DNA of 64,000 nt, from the NCBI GenBank assembly GCA_963755755.1, contig CAVWLJ010000011.1, positions 304,032-368,031 of the forward strand, written 5' to 3'. The DNA is from DATKNA01 sp963755755 (GTDB taxonomy: Bacteria; Actinomycetota; Actinomycetes; Actinomycetales; Kineosporiaceae). The notes beneath the pieces are model-generated. The model was not told the DNA's origin and made no database searches. It saw only the letters and a list, made by a program, of their open reading frames with translations. Numbering within the stretch: position 1 is the first letter of the stretch; the number at the start of each line of letters is the position of its first letter. The translations under genes and the position numbers were made by a program. This document shows positions 1-9,690 of this stretch, piece by piece.

Positions 1-378
1 AGAGCCGACGAGCAGGACCGCGACGGCGAGCGCGAGCGCCTGCGTGACGACGAGCACCCGGGGGTCCGGCCAGACGCGCCAGGCGACCCCGAAGACCGCG
101 GTGATCGGGCTGAAGTGGTCGGCGAAGAGGTTGTCCAGGCCCCGGATCGCGGACCCGGGCCAGCGCCCCTCGCTCCAGCTCCGCGCCGCCTGGGAGAAGA
201 TCCCGAGGTCGTAGTTGCCGGAGCGGCCGGTGGAGTAGCGGACCAGCCCGATCGCGAGGTACAGCACGAACGCCGCCCCCGCGGACGCGGCGGCGGGCAG
301 CAGCGCAGGACGACGACGCCCCGGGGCCGGGAGCTCGACGCTGCCGACCCCGGGGACGCCGGGTGCTGCGGGCTGGGT
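1..378 (-). CDS. DUF2079 family membrane protein (3' part outside window)
   Basis: The minus-strand frame, read from just after the rplI stop to base 1, translates to a hydrophobic N-terminal segment (around ALLPAAASAGAAFVLYLAIG) followed by RYSTGRSGNYDLGIFSQ and DNLFADHFSPI. The YDLGIFxQ and DHFSP motifs are the recognisable start of DUF2079 predicted integral membrane proteins. Their biochemical role is not established, although they resemble polyprenol-linked glycosyltransferases. Only about 120 residues lie in the window and the rest runs off the left edge. No convincing start codon precedes the frame; GTG at about 267 is internal to the first membrane segment, so the true start may lie at a non-standard codon near the rplI stop or be hidden by an indel. 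Confidence 0.6.
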
Positions 379-824
379 CAGCCGGCGACCACGCTGACCG
401 GCACCCGGGCCTGCACGTCCGGGTGCAGCCGGACGAGCACGGTGTACTCGCCGAGCGACTTGATGGGCTGCGGGAGCTCCACCTTGCGCCGGTCCACCTT
501 CGGGCCGCCGACCTTGGCCACCGCGTCCGCGACGTCCGCGGTCGTGACGGCGCCGAACAGGCGGCCGTTGGCGCCGGCCTTGGCGGGCAGGGTGACCTTC
601 GTGCCCTCGAGCGTGGCGCGCACCTGCTGCGCCTCCTCGAGGGACTTGATCTCCCGGGTCGAGCGCGCCTTGCGGATCGACTCGACCTGCTTCTCGCCGC
701 CCTTGGTCCAGGCCACGGCGAAGCCGCGCGGGACGAGGTAGTTGCGGCCGTAGCCGTCCTTGACCTCGACCACGTCGCCCGGGGTCCCGAGGCCGGTGAC
801 CTCCTGGGTGAGGATGAGCTTCAT
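378..824 (-). CDS. rplI: 50S ribosomal protein L9
   Basis: A 148-residue protein beginning MKLILTQEVTGLGTPGDVVEV, with the N-terminal L9 signature (GDVVEVKDGYGRNYLVPRG, about residues 16-34), a charged central helix and a C-terminal domain ending in a valine-rich strand. The length is typical for L9, which binds 23S rRNA near the base of the L1 stalk. It is the last gene of the rpsF-ssb-rpsR-rplI operon; the start lies 24 bases after the rpsR stop behind a GGAAGGAA ribosome binding site. The order is the same as in mycobacteria and most actinobacteria. Confidence 0.97.
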   Translation of the reverse strand: MKLILTQEVTGLGTPGDVVEVKDGYGRNYLVPRGFAVAWTKGGEKQVESIRKARSTREIKSLEEAQQVRATLEGTKVTLPAKAGANGRLFGAVTTADVADAVAKVGGPKVDRRKVELPQPIKSLGEYTVLVRLHPDVQARVPVSVVAG

Positions 825-847
825 CTCGTCAGTTCCTTCCGGGCCGA

Positions 848-1084
848 TCAGCGGGCCGAGCTGGAGTACGGCAGCAGGGCCATCTCCCGCGCGTTCTTGA
901 CGGCCTTGGCGATCTCGCGCTGCTGCTGCACGGAGACGCCGGTGACCCGGCGGGCGCGGATCTTGCCGCGGTCCGAGATGAACTTCCGCAGGACGTTGAC
1001 GTCCTTGTAGTCGACCTTCTCGACACCCGCGGACTTCAGCGGGTTCTGCTTCTTCTTGGGCTTGCGAACGGGTGGCTTCGCCAT
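848..1084 (-). CDS. rpsR: 30S ribosomal protein S18
   Basis: A 78-residue protein starting MAKPPVRKPKKKQNPL and containing the S18 core (VDYKDVNVLRKFISDRGKIRARRVTGVS, with RxRRxTG) and QQREIAKAVKNAREMALLPY at the C-terminus. I chose ATG at 1084 because it gives the usual S18 length and is preceded by GGAGGAGGAG; an upstream in-frame start would add 11 unrelated residues. S18 pairs with S6 on the platform of the small subunit, and its gene sits in the same operon as rpsF. The N-terminal CxxC zinc pair found in some S18 paralogues is not visible, so this is the zinc-independent form. Confidence 0.96.
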   Translation of the reverse strand: MAKPPVRKPKKKQNPLKSAGVEKVDYKDVNVLRKFISDRGKIRARRVTGVSVQQQREIAKAVKNAREMALLPYSSSAR

Positions 1085-1175
1085 CGTGGTGCTCCTCCTC
1101 CTGGGGAGCCCGGGCATGCTCGGAACGAGGTGGCCCGGGATGGTCGGTGATCAGATGTCGATCAGGATGGTGAGA

Positions 1176-1726
1176 TCAGAAGGGCGGGTCCTCGCCGGCG
1201 CCGGCGTAGGCGTTGCCGCCACCGGACGGGCCGGTGGCCCAGGGGTCCTCGGTGCGGCCCTGCTGGGCGCGCCGCCGCCGTAGTTCCCCCCGCCGCCGCC
1301 GAAGCCGCTGTTGCCGCCGCCGCCGCCACCGCCGAAGTTGCCGCCGCCACCGCCGCTACCGCGCGAGGTCTTGGAGACCTTCGTCGTGGCGTAGCGCAGC
1401 GACGGGCCGACCTCGTCGACCTCGAGCTCGACGACCGTGCGCTTCTCCCCCTCCTTGGTGTCGTACGTGCGGCTGCGCAGGCGGCCGCTGACGATCACTC
1501 GGGTGCCACGGGTGAGCGACTCGGCGACGTTCTCCGCCGCCTCCCGCCACACGGAGCAGCGCATGAAGAGGGTCTCGCCGTCCTTCCACTCGTTCGACTG
1601 GCGGTCGAAGTTGCGGGGGGTGCTGGCGACGGTGAAGTTCGCGACGGCCGCACCCGACGGGGTGAACCGCAGCTCGGGGTCGTTGGTGAGGTTGCCGATG
1701 ATGGTGATGACGGTCTCGCCGGCCAT
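1176..1726 (-). CDS. ssb: Single-stranded DNA-binding protein (frame break near C-terminus)
   Basis: The N-terminal OB fold is intact (MAGETVITIIGNLTNDPELRF, then FMRCSVWREAAENVAESL and GTRVIVSGRLRSRTYDTKEGE). It is followed by a glycine-rich linker of GGGGG-N/F repeats. In the OB-fold frame the end is an unrelated basic tail, but the next frame ends GEDPPF and then TGA at 1176-1178, the acidic tip SSB uses to recruit replication and repair partners. The frame change lies between about 1265 and 1283 in a GCC-rich run. The protein is therefore probably full length with an indel in the read. It is co-transcribed with rpsF, rpsR and rplI. Confidence 0.93.
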
Positions 1727-1774
1727 GCGCTGTCTGCCTTCTTCAGTGGGCGACTAGAGTCGGCGCCGCGCCGG

Positions 1775-2086
1775 TCAGCGTGCTGCGCGGCGAGCGCTGA
1801 TGGGCTCGGGGCGGATGAGCTTGGTGCGCAGCACGGCCTCGTTGAGGTTGAGCTGGCGGTCGAGCTCCTTCGCGAGCGCCGGCTCGGCCTGCATGTCGAC
1901 GACCGCGTAGATCCCCTCGGACTTCTTCTGGATCTCGTAGGCCAGCTTGCGCCGGCCCCAGATGTTGACGTTCTCGATCGAGCCGCCGCCCTTGCGGACG
2001 ACGTTGAGGAACCGATCGAGCGACGGTGCGACGGTGCGCTCCTCGAGCTCGGGGTCGAGGATGACCATCAGTTCGTAGTGACGCAT
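1775..2086 (-). CDS. rpsF: 30S ribosomal protein S6
   Basis: A 103-residue protein starting MRHYELMVILDPELEERTV, with the S6 motifs GRRKLAYEIQKKSEGIY and a C-terminus ending in KLIRPEPISARRAAR. ATG at 2086 is preceded by GAGGAGGTGGG, a near-perfect ribosome binding site, so four extra residues from the upstream ATG are unlikely. S6 forms the S6/S18 pair on 16S rRNA. It is the first gene of the rpsF-ssb-rpsR-rplI operon, and about 200 non-coding bases separate it from the membrane-protein gene upstream, where a promoter is expected. Confidence 0.96.
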   Translation of the reverse strand: MRHYELMVILDPELEERTVAPSLDRFLNVVRKGGGSIENVNIWGRRKLAYEIQKKSEGIYAVVDMQAEPALAKELDRQLNLNEAVLRTKLIRPEPISARRAAR

Positions 2087-2287
2087 GCGGGAACCCACCT
2101 CCTCTGGTCTGGGCGGTCACGGTCCTTCCGTGACAGGAGGGCTGTGCGTCGGCGGGCCCGGAGGAGCGACGCTCCGCCGGAGGACCCGACGGACGAGGGT
2201 ACCCCGGCGCCGACGGCGTCCCGAAATCGTTCGTCCACAGGCCCGAACGCCTGGTGCGCCGAGCGCCGGCCGGACCGCGTGCGCCCG

Positions 2288-3734
2288 TCAGGTCAGCTCG
2301 ACGACCAGCCGGTCCTCGGCGTCCCGGACCGGGCCTCCCACCGGGTCGTCCTCGCCCTCGGCGCCGTCGGCCGGCGTCCGCACCGGGTCGCGCCGCGGGT
2401 CGAGGGCCGCGCGTGCCGCCTGGACGGCGAGCCAGGCGATGCCGGCGAGCCGCGCGCCGACGAGCGCGAGGTAGAACCCGGCGGGCAGCCCGTGACTCGG
2501 CGTCGTGGCACCCGCGATGTAGAGCCAGACCCCGACGAAGTACGCGAGCTCCGTCGTCGCCCAGATCAGGTGGTCGCGCCACCGCAGCCCCGCGAGCGCG
2601 AGGAACGGCAGCAGCAGCAGCGACGCCTGGACGGGCAGCGACTTCAGCACCAGCAGCGTCGCGGCCGCGGCGAAGAGGGCGAGGTGGGCCAGCCGTGGCC
2701 GGCGGTGCGAGGCGAGCGCGAGCACCAGGGTCCCGATCACGACGAGGGCGAGCCCGAGCAGGACGCCGGTGGTCGCGGCGGAACCTCCGAGCGCGTGCAC
2801 CGGGAGCCAGGCGGTCGCCCGCGGCGGCCGGCTCTGCTCGAGCAGGGACGGGACCAGCCACAGCGAGCCGTAGCCGGGAGAGGCGTCCCGCCAGCCCTCC
2901 CACGCGGCCGGCAGCCCGCCGTCCAGCCCGGGGAAGGCGAGCAGCCGGACGCCGAGCCAGACCGCGCCGGTGGTGCCCGCGAGGACGAGCGCCGGCCGGA
3001 GCCGGCCGGAGCGCAGTCCCACCGCCAGGACCGCCACCAGGAGGATCGCGACGGCCGGGGTCGCGAGCACGGCGGCTCCGAGGAGCAGGCCCGCGGCCAG
3101 CGGCCGGGCGCGGGACCAGGCGAGCAGCGCCAGGGCCGTGAGCGCGACGCCGAGCAGCCCGAAGTTCAGCAGTCCGGCGGTGACGAGGACCGGGGAGAGG
3201 GCCAGGTGCGCCGCGTCCCAGGATCGTCGCCGGCCGGCGGCGAGCACCAGCGCGCCGACCGCGACGACGAGCGCGATCGCCAGCAGGACGGTGGAGAGGT
3301 CGAAGAACGCGCGCGGGGCCTGCCGCACCGTGGCCGGTGCCGACGACGCTCGACACGGCCCACATCGCCACCGCGACGAGCGGCGGCTGGCCGAGGTCCG
3401 GGCTCCGCACGTCCTCGAGCGGCCCGGCGCCGCCGACGTGGGCGCTGACGTAGAGCACCGGGATGTCGGTGTAGCACTCGTGCCAGAACATGTCCGGCGT
3501 CGACCACCCGGTCGACCGGCAGTGCTGCTTCTGCACGAAGCCGACGCCGAGCACCGCGGTGGCGAGCAGCACGAGCACGGTCGCCGCGCTCCAGAACCGC
3601 CGCGCCGACGCGATCCGGCGCCCGGCCGGCCCTCCCGCGACGGCGCTGGCGAGCCGGACGACCGGGTCCTCCCGGGAGGGCGCCGCGACGGCGGGAGCGT
3701 CCGCCGGGGGCGGCACCGCCGTGGCGTCGCTCAT
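2288..3734 (-). CDS. GT87/DUF2029-like integral membrane protein (one frame break)
   Basis: The gene lies between the penicillin-binding protein gene and rpsF, the position occupied by the conserved membrane protein Rv0051 in M. tuberculosis. The N-terminal part has a proline-rich cytoplasmic tail, a membrane helix (AATVLVLLATAVLGVGFV) and a cysteine-containing external loop (HCRSTGWSTPDMFWHECYTDIPVLY). After a frame change near 3330-3340 the second part carries about eight more hydrophobic helices. The family resembles polyprenol-phosphate-mannose-dependent mannosyltransferases, which is inference only. ATG at 3734 follows GAGGAG at good spacing. Confidence 0.75.
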
Positions 3735-3777
3735 CCAGGGCTCCTCGTCGTCGTGCACCGGCGGCTCGTCCTCCCGG

Positions 3778-6104
3778 CTAGCCCCTCGGGGAGGGTACCG
3801 GGGACGTCGGCGGCCTCCGGCGCGGTGTCGTGAACGTCGGCGACGGGCTCGGCTCCGGCGGCGAGGAGGTCACCGACGGGCTGGGCTCGCCGGTCGGCGT
3901 CGGCGAGGGACGGGTGGGCTGCGGGGAGGGCTTCGTCGTCGAGGTGGTCGGCGCCGTGCTCGTCGTCGTCGGCGGCGCGTCGTGCTGGTCTCCTGCTCGC
4001 CGCCGTAGCTCGGCTTCGGGAAGTCCGCCACGGGGACGCCGTCCAGCACCTCGCCCATGTAGTCGGTCCACACCCGCGCAGGCAGCGTTCCACCGGTGAC
4101 CTCGGGCCCGGAGCCGGCGAACGGCTGGAGCTTCAACTGCTTGTACGTCGGCGCCTTCCCGATCCGGTACATCGCCACGACCGTCGCGTACTGAGGCGTG
4201 TAGCCGGCGAACCACGCCGCCTTGTTGTCGGTGATGGTCCCGGTCTTGCCCGCCACCGGGCGGTCGAGCCGGCTGACCACCGTCGCCGTGCCGTGCTTGA
4301 CCACCTGCTGCATGGCGTACGTCGCGTCGGCCATCACGCCGGAGTCGAAGACCTGCTTCGCGCCCGCGTCGGTGTTGTGCTGCTTGATCACGGCTCCGGT
4401 CTGGGCCGAGACGACCTTGCTGATGACGAACGTGTCGTGGCGGACCCCCTGCGCGGCGAACGTCGCGAACGCGCGGGCGACGTCGATGGGGTGCGGGGAG
4501 CTCGTGCCGAGGACGTTGGACTGGATGGCCTGGAGGTCCTGCGTGCGGGCCGGGTACCCGGCGCAGATGGCGACGTCCTTGGTGTGGTCGGGCCCGACCT
4601 TGTCGTTGAGCCCGACGAACACGGTGTTCACCGAGTTCTCCGTCGCCGTCACCAGGTCGATGTTCCCGAACTGCTCGTTGCTGAAGTTCGAGACCTTGTA
4701 CCCGTGCTCGAAGGTCTGCGGGCTCCTGCCGTCGAACCTGCTCGTGAGGCTCAGGCTGGTGTCGTCGGGCGCCTTCGCCGTGCAGTCGCCGTCGGAACGC
4801 TTGCCCTCGAGGCCCGCGACGAGGGCGAAGGGCTTGAACGTCGACCCGGCCTGGGCGGTGTCCTGCGTGACCGCGTTCCGGTCGCGCTTGCCGTCGCCAC
4901 CGTAGATCGAGACGACCGCGCCGGTCTTGACGTCGATCGTGGCGATCGCCACCTGCGTTCCGGTCGGCCAGTCCTTGCGGGATCCCAGCACGTTCGTGAC
5001 GCTCTTCTGCGCGTCCTTGACCAGGTTCCTGTCGAACGTCGTGTAGATCCGGTAGCCCTTCTGCTGCAGGTCGCTGGCGCTGATCCCCATCTGCGCGGCC
5101 TCGTCCTGCACCATCTGCATGACGTACTGCTGCTGGCTGCCGAGGCCCGACTTCGCCGAGGCCGCCTGCGACTTGGGCTGGATCTTGGGGAACCTCTGCG
5201 CCTGGCGCTGCGCCGGCGGCAGCCACCCCTCGGTGACCATGCCGTCGAGGACGTAGGTCCACCGGGCCTTCGCGGCGGCGGTGTAGTAGGCCGTCCCGGA
5301 GTCGTACAGCTCGGGGCCGTTGATGATCCCCGCGAGGTAGGCCGCCTCGCTCGGGGTGAGCTTGGCGACGTCCTTGTGGAAGTAGCACTGCGACGCGGCC
5401 TCGACGCCGTAGCAGCCGCGCCCGAAGTAGATGATGTTGAGGTAGCGCTCGAGGATCTGGTCCTTGTCCAGCTCCCGCGCGGCCTTCAGCGAGACGAAGA
5501 ACTCGTGCAGCTTGCGGGTGTAGGAGCGGTCGCTGACGCTCGAGTAGGCGTTCTTGACGTACTGCTGCGTGATCGTCGAGCCACCCTGGGTCGCGCCGCC
5601 GCGCAGGTTGTTCAGCGCCGCCCGGACCACGGACGTCACCGAGATCCCCTGGTTGGTGTAGAAGGTGCGGTCCTCCGCGGAGAGCACCGCGTGCTGCACG
5701 ACCGGGGGGATCTTGTTCAGCGGCACCCAGATCCGGTTCTGCGCCTCGAACCGGCCGATCTCCGTCTTGTTGTCGGAGGCGTAGACGATCGTCGTCTGGA
5801 AGAGCGCGTCGGCGTTCGTCTGGCTGGGCAGCTCCGTCCGTGAGTACAGGACGAGGAAGGTGCCGGTGAGCAGCGCGACGCCGAGCAGGAAGAGCGAGAC
5901 GAAGACGCGCCAGGAGGGGATCCACCGGGTCCAGCCGCGTCGGCCGGCCCGCGGGTAGTCGATGAACCGGTGTCGCGGCGGCGTGGGCCCGGGGCCGTCG
6001 AAGTCGTGGTACGCCTCGAGCGCGCGGCGTCCCGCGCCGTCCTGGGCACCGTGACGTGGCCCGAGGGAGAGCTGGTCCCCGTAGGCGTCGGTGGGACGTA
6101 CCAC
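3778..6104 (-). CDS. ponA1: Bifunctional class A penicillin-binding protein (transglycosylase/transpeptidase)
   Basis: A membrane helix (FVSLFLLGVALLTGTFLVLY) is followed by a GT51 transglycosylase domain with the catalytic EDRTFYTNQGI and GGSTITQQYVKN motifs. A transpeptidase domain follows with STFK (acyl-enzyme serine), SVN and KTGT. The protein polymerises and cross-links peptidoglycan outside the membrane. The tail is rich in Pro, Ser and Thr; its frame changes near 3985-4000, after which a PTTTSTAPTTSTTKPSPQP-like tail runs to the stop at 3778. I start at GTG 6104, behind AGGAGGAGAAGAGG; upstream in-frame sequence has no family similarity. The locus corresponds to ponA1 (Rv0050) by gene order. 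Confidence 0.92.
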
Positions 6105-6358
6105 GGTCCTCTTCTCCTCCTCGATCTCTCCGCGACCCGGTCCCTTTCTCGGCGGCCTGCCACCGTCAGGATGCCGCGTCCGCACCCGTCGTGCGCCTGC
6201 GCATGACCCTGCTCGGGCGGGTTCGCCCGGACCAGTATGCGATGCCGACCGGGCCGGCCGGGCCCGCACGCCCTCGACCACACGGCTCCGCGACGTCGTC
6301 CGAGCGGCCGACGGGAAAGATCCCCTTGCCTCCCGAGCGACCCCTGCCTATCGTCAGG

Positions 6359-6377
6359 ATGTATCGCCTCGATACAT
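6359..6377. promoter_or_regulatory. Palindromic PadR-type operator
   Basis: ATGTATCG-CCT-CGATACAT is a perfect inverted repeat with 8-bp arms and a 3-bp centre. Its outer ATGT...ACAT halves match the pattern described for PadR-family operators. It lies about 80 bases before the padR start, where an autoregulatory site would be expected. Its AT content stands out against the flanking DNA. Confidence 0.6.
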
Positions 6378-6457
6378 CAGCACGATGCAGCTCGCCGAGA
6401 GGTTCCCGGCGAGGAGGACATGTGCCGCGGATCACGCGGCCGGCCGGGAGGTGAGTC

Positions 6458-7111
6458 ATGAGCCGTCGTGGCGACGTGCTCGAGCTCGCCATCCTCGGGT
6501 TGCTCCAGGACAGTCCGATGCACGGCTACGAGCTGCGCAAGCGGCTCAACGCCGTGCTCGGCGCGTTCCGCGCACTCTCCTACGGGACCCTCTACCCCGC
6601 GCTCAAGGCCCTGCTCGCCGAGGGCCTGATCCGTGAGGCGGGTCACCTGGACGGTCCGGCTCCGCCGCTCGCCGGCAAGCGGGCCCGGATCGTCTACGAG
6701 CTCACCGCCGAGGGCAAGGAACGGTTCAACACGCTGGTCCGCGAGCCCGGGCCGGCGGCCTGGGAGGACGGCACCTTCGACGTCCACTTCGCGTTCTTCG
6801 CGCGCACCGACGCCGCCACCCGCCTGCAGATCCTCGAGGGACGCCGCACCCGCCTGCAGGAACGTCTGGACGGCGTCCGCCGCTCGATGACGCGGACCCG
6901 GGAGCGGCTCGACACCTACACGCTCGAGCTGCAGCGACACGGTCTCGAGTCGGTCGAGCGCGAGGTGCGGTGGCTGACCGAGCTGATCGACACCGAGCGC
7001 GCCAGCAACATGACCCACCTGGACGACCCGGATCGTCCGCATCGCAGCACTCCGGCCCCCACCGGCACGAAGAAGGCAGAGGGGTCCCCTCAGAGAAGGA
7101 GCACAGAATGA
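6458..7111 (+). CDS. PadR family transcriptional regulator
   Basis: A 217-residue protein. Residues 1-90 form the PadR winged helix (LELAILGLLQDSPMHGYELR, then ALSYGTLYPALKALLAEGLI), and the C-terminal half is a helical dimerisation domain. ATG at 6458 follows GGGAGGTGAG. The stop overlaps the start of the inositol-phosphate synthase gene (ATGA at 7108-7111), so the two are probably translationally coupled; the same PadR-ino1 pair occurs in mycobacteria (Rv0047c-Rv0046c). A perfect palindrome 80 bases upstream is the likely autoregulatory operator. The inducing signal cannot be read from the sequence. Confidence 0.9.
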   Translation: MSRRGDVLELAILGLLQDSPMHGYELRKRLNAVLGAFRALSYGTLYPALKALLAEGLIREAGHLDGPAPPLAGKRARIVYELTAEGKERFNTLVREPGPAAWEDGTFDVHFAFFARTDAATRLQILEGRRTRLQERLDGVRRSMTRTRERLDTYTLELQRHGLESVEREVRWLTELIDTERASNMTHLDDPDRPHRSTPAPTGTKKAEGSPQRRSTE

Positions 7112-8187
7112 GTTCGGTACGCGTAGCCATCGTCGGCGTGGGGAACTGCGCCGCGTCCCTGGTGCAGGGGGTGCACTACTACCGGGACGCGGACGCCACG
7201 AGCACCGTGCCCGGGCTCATGCACGTCCAGTTCGGCGACTACCACGTGCGTGACATCGAGTTCGTCGCCGCGTTCGACGTCGACGCCAAGAAGGTCGGCT
7301 TCGACCTCGCGGACGCGATCAAGGCGAGCGAGAACAACACCATCAAGATCGCCGACGTGCCGCCGCTCGGCATCAGCGTGCAGCGCGGCCACACGTTCGA
7401 CGGCCTCGGCAAGTACTACCGCGAGACGATCACCGAGTCCGACGAGCAGCCCGTCGACATCGTCCGGGCCCTCGAGGAGGCCCGCGCCGACGTCCTGGTC
7501 TCCTACCTGCCGGTGGGCTCGGAGGACGCGGACAAGTTCTACGCCCAGTGCGCGATCGACGCCGGGGTGGCGTTCGTCAACGCGCTGCCGGTGTTCATCG
7601 CGAGCGACCCGGAGTGGGCGAAGAAGTTCGAGGACGCCGGGGTGCCGATCGTCGGCGACGACATCAAGAGCCAGGTCGGCGCGACCATCACGCACCGCGT
7701 GCTCGCGAAGCTGTTCGAGGACCGCGGCGTCGTGCTGGACCGGACCTACCAGCTCAACGTCGGCGGCAACATGGACTTCAAGAACATGCTCGAGCGCGAC
7801 CGGCTCGAGTCGAAGAAGATCTCCAAGACGCAGGCCGTGACCAGCAACATCGAGCACGACCTCGGCAGCCGCAACGTCCACATCGGGCCGAGCGACTACG
7901 TGCAGTGGCTCGACGACCGCAAGTGGGCCTACGTGCGGCTCGAGGGCCGCGCGTTCGGCGACGTCCCGCTGAACCTGGAGTACAAGCTCGAGGTCTGGGA
8001 CTCCCCGAACTCGGCGGGCGTCATCATCGACGCCGTCCGGGCGGCGAAGATCGCCAAGGATCGCGGCATCGGCGGTCCGATCCTGTCGGCGGCGTCCTAC
8101 TTCATGAAGTCCCCGCCCGTGCAGTACGACGACGACACGGCACGCACGAACGTCGAGGCCTTCATCCGCGGCGACGTGGAGCGCTGA
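7108..8187 (+). CDS. ino1: Inositol-1-phosphate synthase (myo-inositol-3-phosphate synthase)
   Basis: A 359-residue protein with an N-terminal NAD-binding segment (VRVAIVGVGNCAASLVQGV). The family core follows (VSYLPVGSEDADKFYAQC, GDDIKSQVGATITHR, NVGGNMDFKNM and LNLEYKLEVWDSPNSAGV). It converts glucose 6-phosphate to inositol 3-phosphate, the committed step towards phosphatidylinositol and mycothiol in actinobacteria. The length matches the short actinobacterial type. The start is the ATG in the ATGA overlap with padR, 5 bases after GAAGGAG, so PadR probably controls the amount of both proteins. Confidence 0.95.
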   Translation: MSSVRVAIVGVGNCAASLVQGVHYYRDADATSTVPGLMHVQFGDYHVRDIEFVAAFDVDAKKVGFDLADAIKASENNTIKIADVPPLGISVQRGHTFDGLGKYYRETITESDEQPVDIVRALEEARADVLVSYLPVGSEDADKFYAQCAIDAGVAFVNALPVFIASDPEWAKKFEDAGVPIVGDDIKSQVGATITHRVLAKLFEDRGVVLDRTYQLNVGGNMDFKNMLERDRLESKKISKTQAVTSNIEHDLGSRNVHIGPSDYVQWLDDRKWAYVRLEGRAFGDVPLNLEYKLEVWDSPNSAGVIIDAVRAAKIAKDRGIGGPILSAASYFMKSPPVQYDDDTARTNVEAFIRGDVER

Positions 8188-8198
8188 GCACCAGCTGG

Positions 8199-8272
8199 TC
8201 ATGCACGTCGCGGCGCACGCTCTCCTCGGTCCGCGACGGGACCGGCGGCTGAGGGCGCCGCGACGTGCATGA
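8199..8272. terminator. Long inverted repeat downstream of ino1 (possible terminator)
   Basis: TCATGCACGTCGCGGCGC (8199-8216) is repeated exactly as its reverse complement at 8255-8272. The 38-base loop contains its own GGTCC/GGACC hairpin. The structure starts 12 bases after the ino1 stop and ends just before the MFS gene. There is no clear U-run, so termination is inferred from placement and stem strength; an RNA-processing or attenuator role is possible. Confidence 0.55.
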
Positions 8273-8297
8273 TCGGCGTCCTGCGTACGCTGACGCG

Positions 8298-9603
8298 GTG
8301 GCCGGGAGCTTCGCCGCCGACTTCCGCGCGGTCGTGCGGCGGCGTGACTTCCGGCAGCTCTTCGCCACTCGGCTGACCTCGCAGGCCGGCGACGGCGCCT
8401 TCCAGGTCGGGCTCGCGACCCTCGTCTTCTTCAGTGCGGAGCGGGCCGCGACGGCCGCCGCCGCCGCGGCGGCGTTCACGCTGGCCTTCCTCCCGTACAC
8501 GATCGTCGGCCCGTTCGCCGGCGTGCTCCTCGACCGGTGGCGACGCCGGCAGATCATGCTCGTCGCCAACCTCGTCCGCACGGTGCTGGTCCTCGTCGTC
8601 GTCGCGGTGGTGCTGCGCGGGAGCGTCGGGTTCACCCTGTCGTTGCTGGTCCTGACCTGCCTGTCGCTCAACCGGTTCTTCCTCGCCGGGCTCGGGGCGA
8701 GCCTGCCGCACGTGGTGCCCGCCGACGAGCTCGTCATGGCGAACGCGGTCGCACCGACGTCCGGGACGGTCGCGGCCCTGCTCGGCGCCGCCGCCGGGTT
8801 CGGCGTGCGACGCGCGGCCGGGCACGGGGACGCCGCCGACGCCGCGGTCCTCGTCGTCGCCGCCGCCGCGTATCTCGGCGCGGCCCTGCTCACGCTGCGC
8901 ATGGCGCGTGACCTCCTCGGGCCGGCCGCCGTCACCGCCGCAGGCCGCGACGACCGCCGCGCGCAGCGGACGCCGCTGCTGCGGGAGGTCAGGTCCGTCG
9001 CGTCCGGGCTCGTCGCCGGGGCGGTGCACCTGTGGGCCCGGCACCGGGCGCGGGCCGCGCTCGGCGTGATCGGCGTCCACCGCCTCGCCTTCGGTCTCGC
9101 GACCGTCGCGACGATCCTCGTCTGCCGCTACCGGCTGAGTGACCCGGCGGACCCCGACGCGGGTCTGGCGGTGGTCGCCTCGACGGTCCTGGCCGGAGGG
9201 CTCGGCTTCGGTCTCGCCGCCGTCGTCACGCCGGTCGGCGGTGCGCCGGTCGGGCGTGCGGCGCTGGATCATCGCGTGCTCGTTCGTGGTGGCGGTCGCG
9301 CAGGTCGCCCTCGTCGCGGTCCTCACCCTGCCGGTGCTCCTGGTCAGCGCCTTCGTCATCGGGCTCGGCATCCAGAGCACGAAGATCTGCGTGGACGCCG
9401 AGGTGCAGACGGACGTCGACGACGACTACCGGGGCCGGGTGTTCTCGTTCTACGACATGATCTACAACGCGGCGTTCGTCACGGCGGCCGTGTTCGCGGT
9501 GCTCGTGCTGCCCCCGGACGGGTACTCCCGCCCCGCACTCGTGCTCATGGCCGCGCTGTACGCCGCCGCGGGCGCCGGGTACGCCCGGCTCGCCCCGAGG
9601 TGA
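8298..9603 (+). CDS. MFS transporter (one frame break)
   Basis: The protein starts VAGSFAADFRAVVRRRDFRQLF and continues through multiple hydrophobic helices, with the MFS motif A-like loop GVLLDRWRRRQ (about residues 80-90). Near 9240-9260 the frame changes; the next frame continues as RRWIIACSFVVAVAQVALV and ends YAAAGAGYARLAPR at 9603. Together they give about 435 residues and twelve helices, a normal MFS length. The substrate is unknown. GTG at 8298 was chosen because similarity to drug-exporter N-termini begins there. The gene lies alone after the large inverted repeat that follows ino1. Confidence 0.8.
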
Positions 9604-9690
9604 GGGCGCGGGCGCTCGCAGCACGCGGGCACGCGCGGGCGACACGCCGGGTACTCGGCCGTCCGGGGGAGCCGCAGTAGGTTCTTTCGC

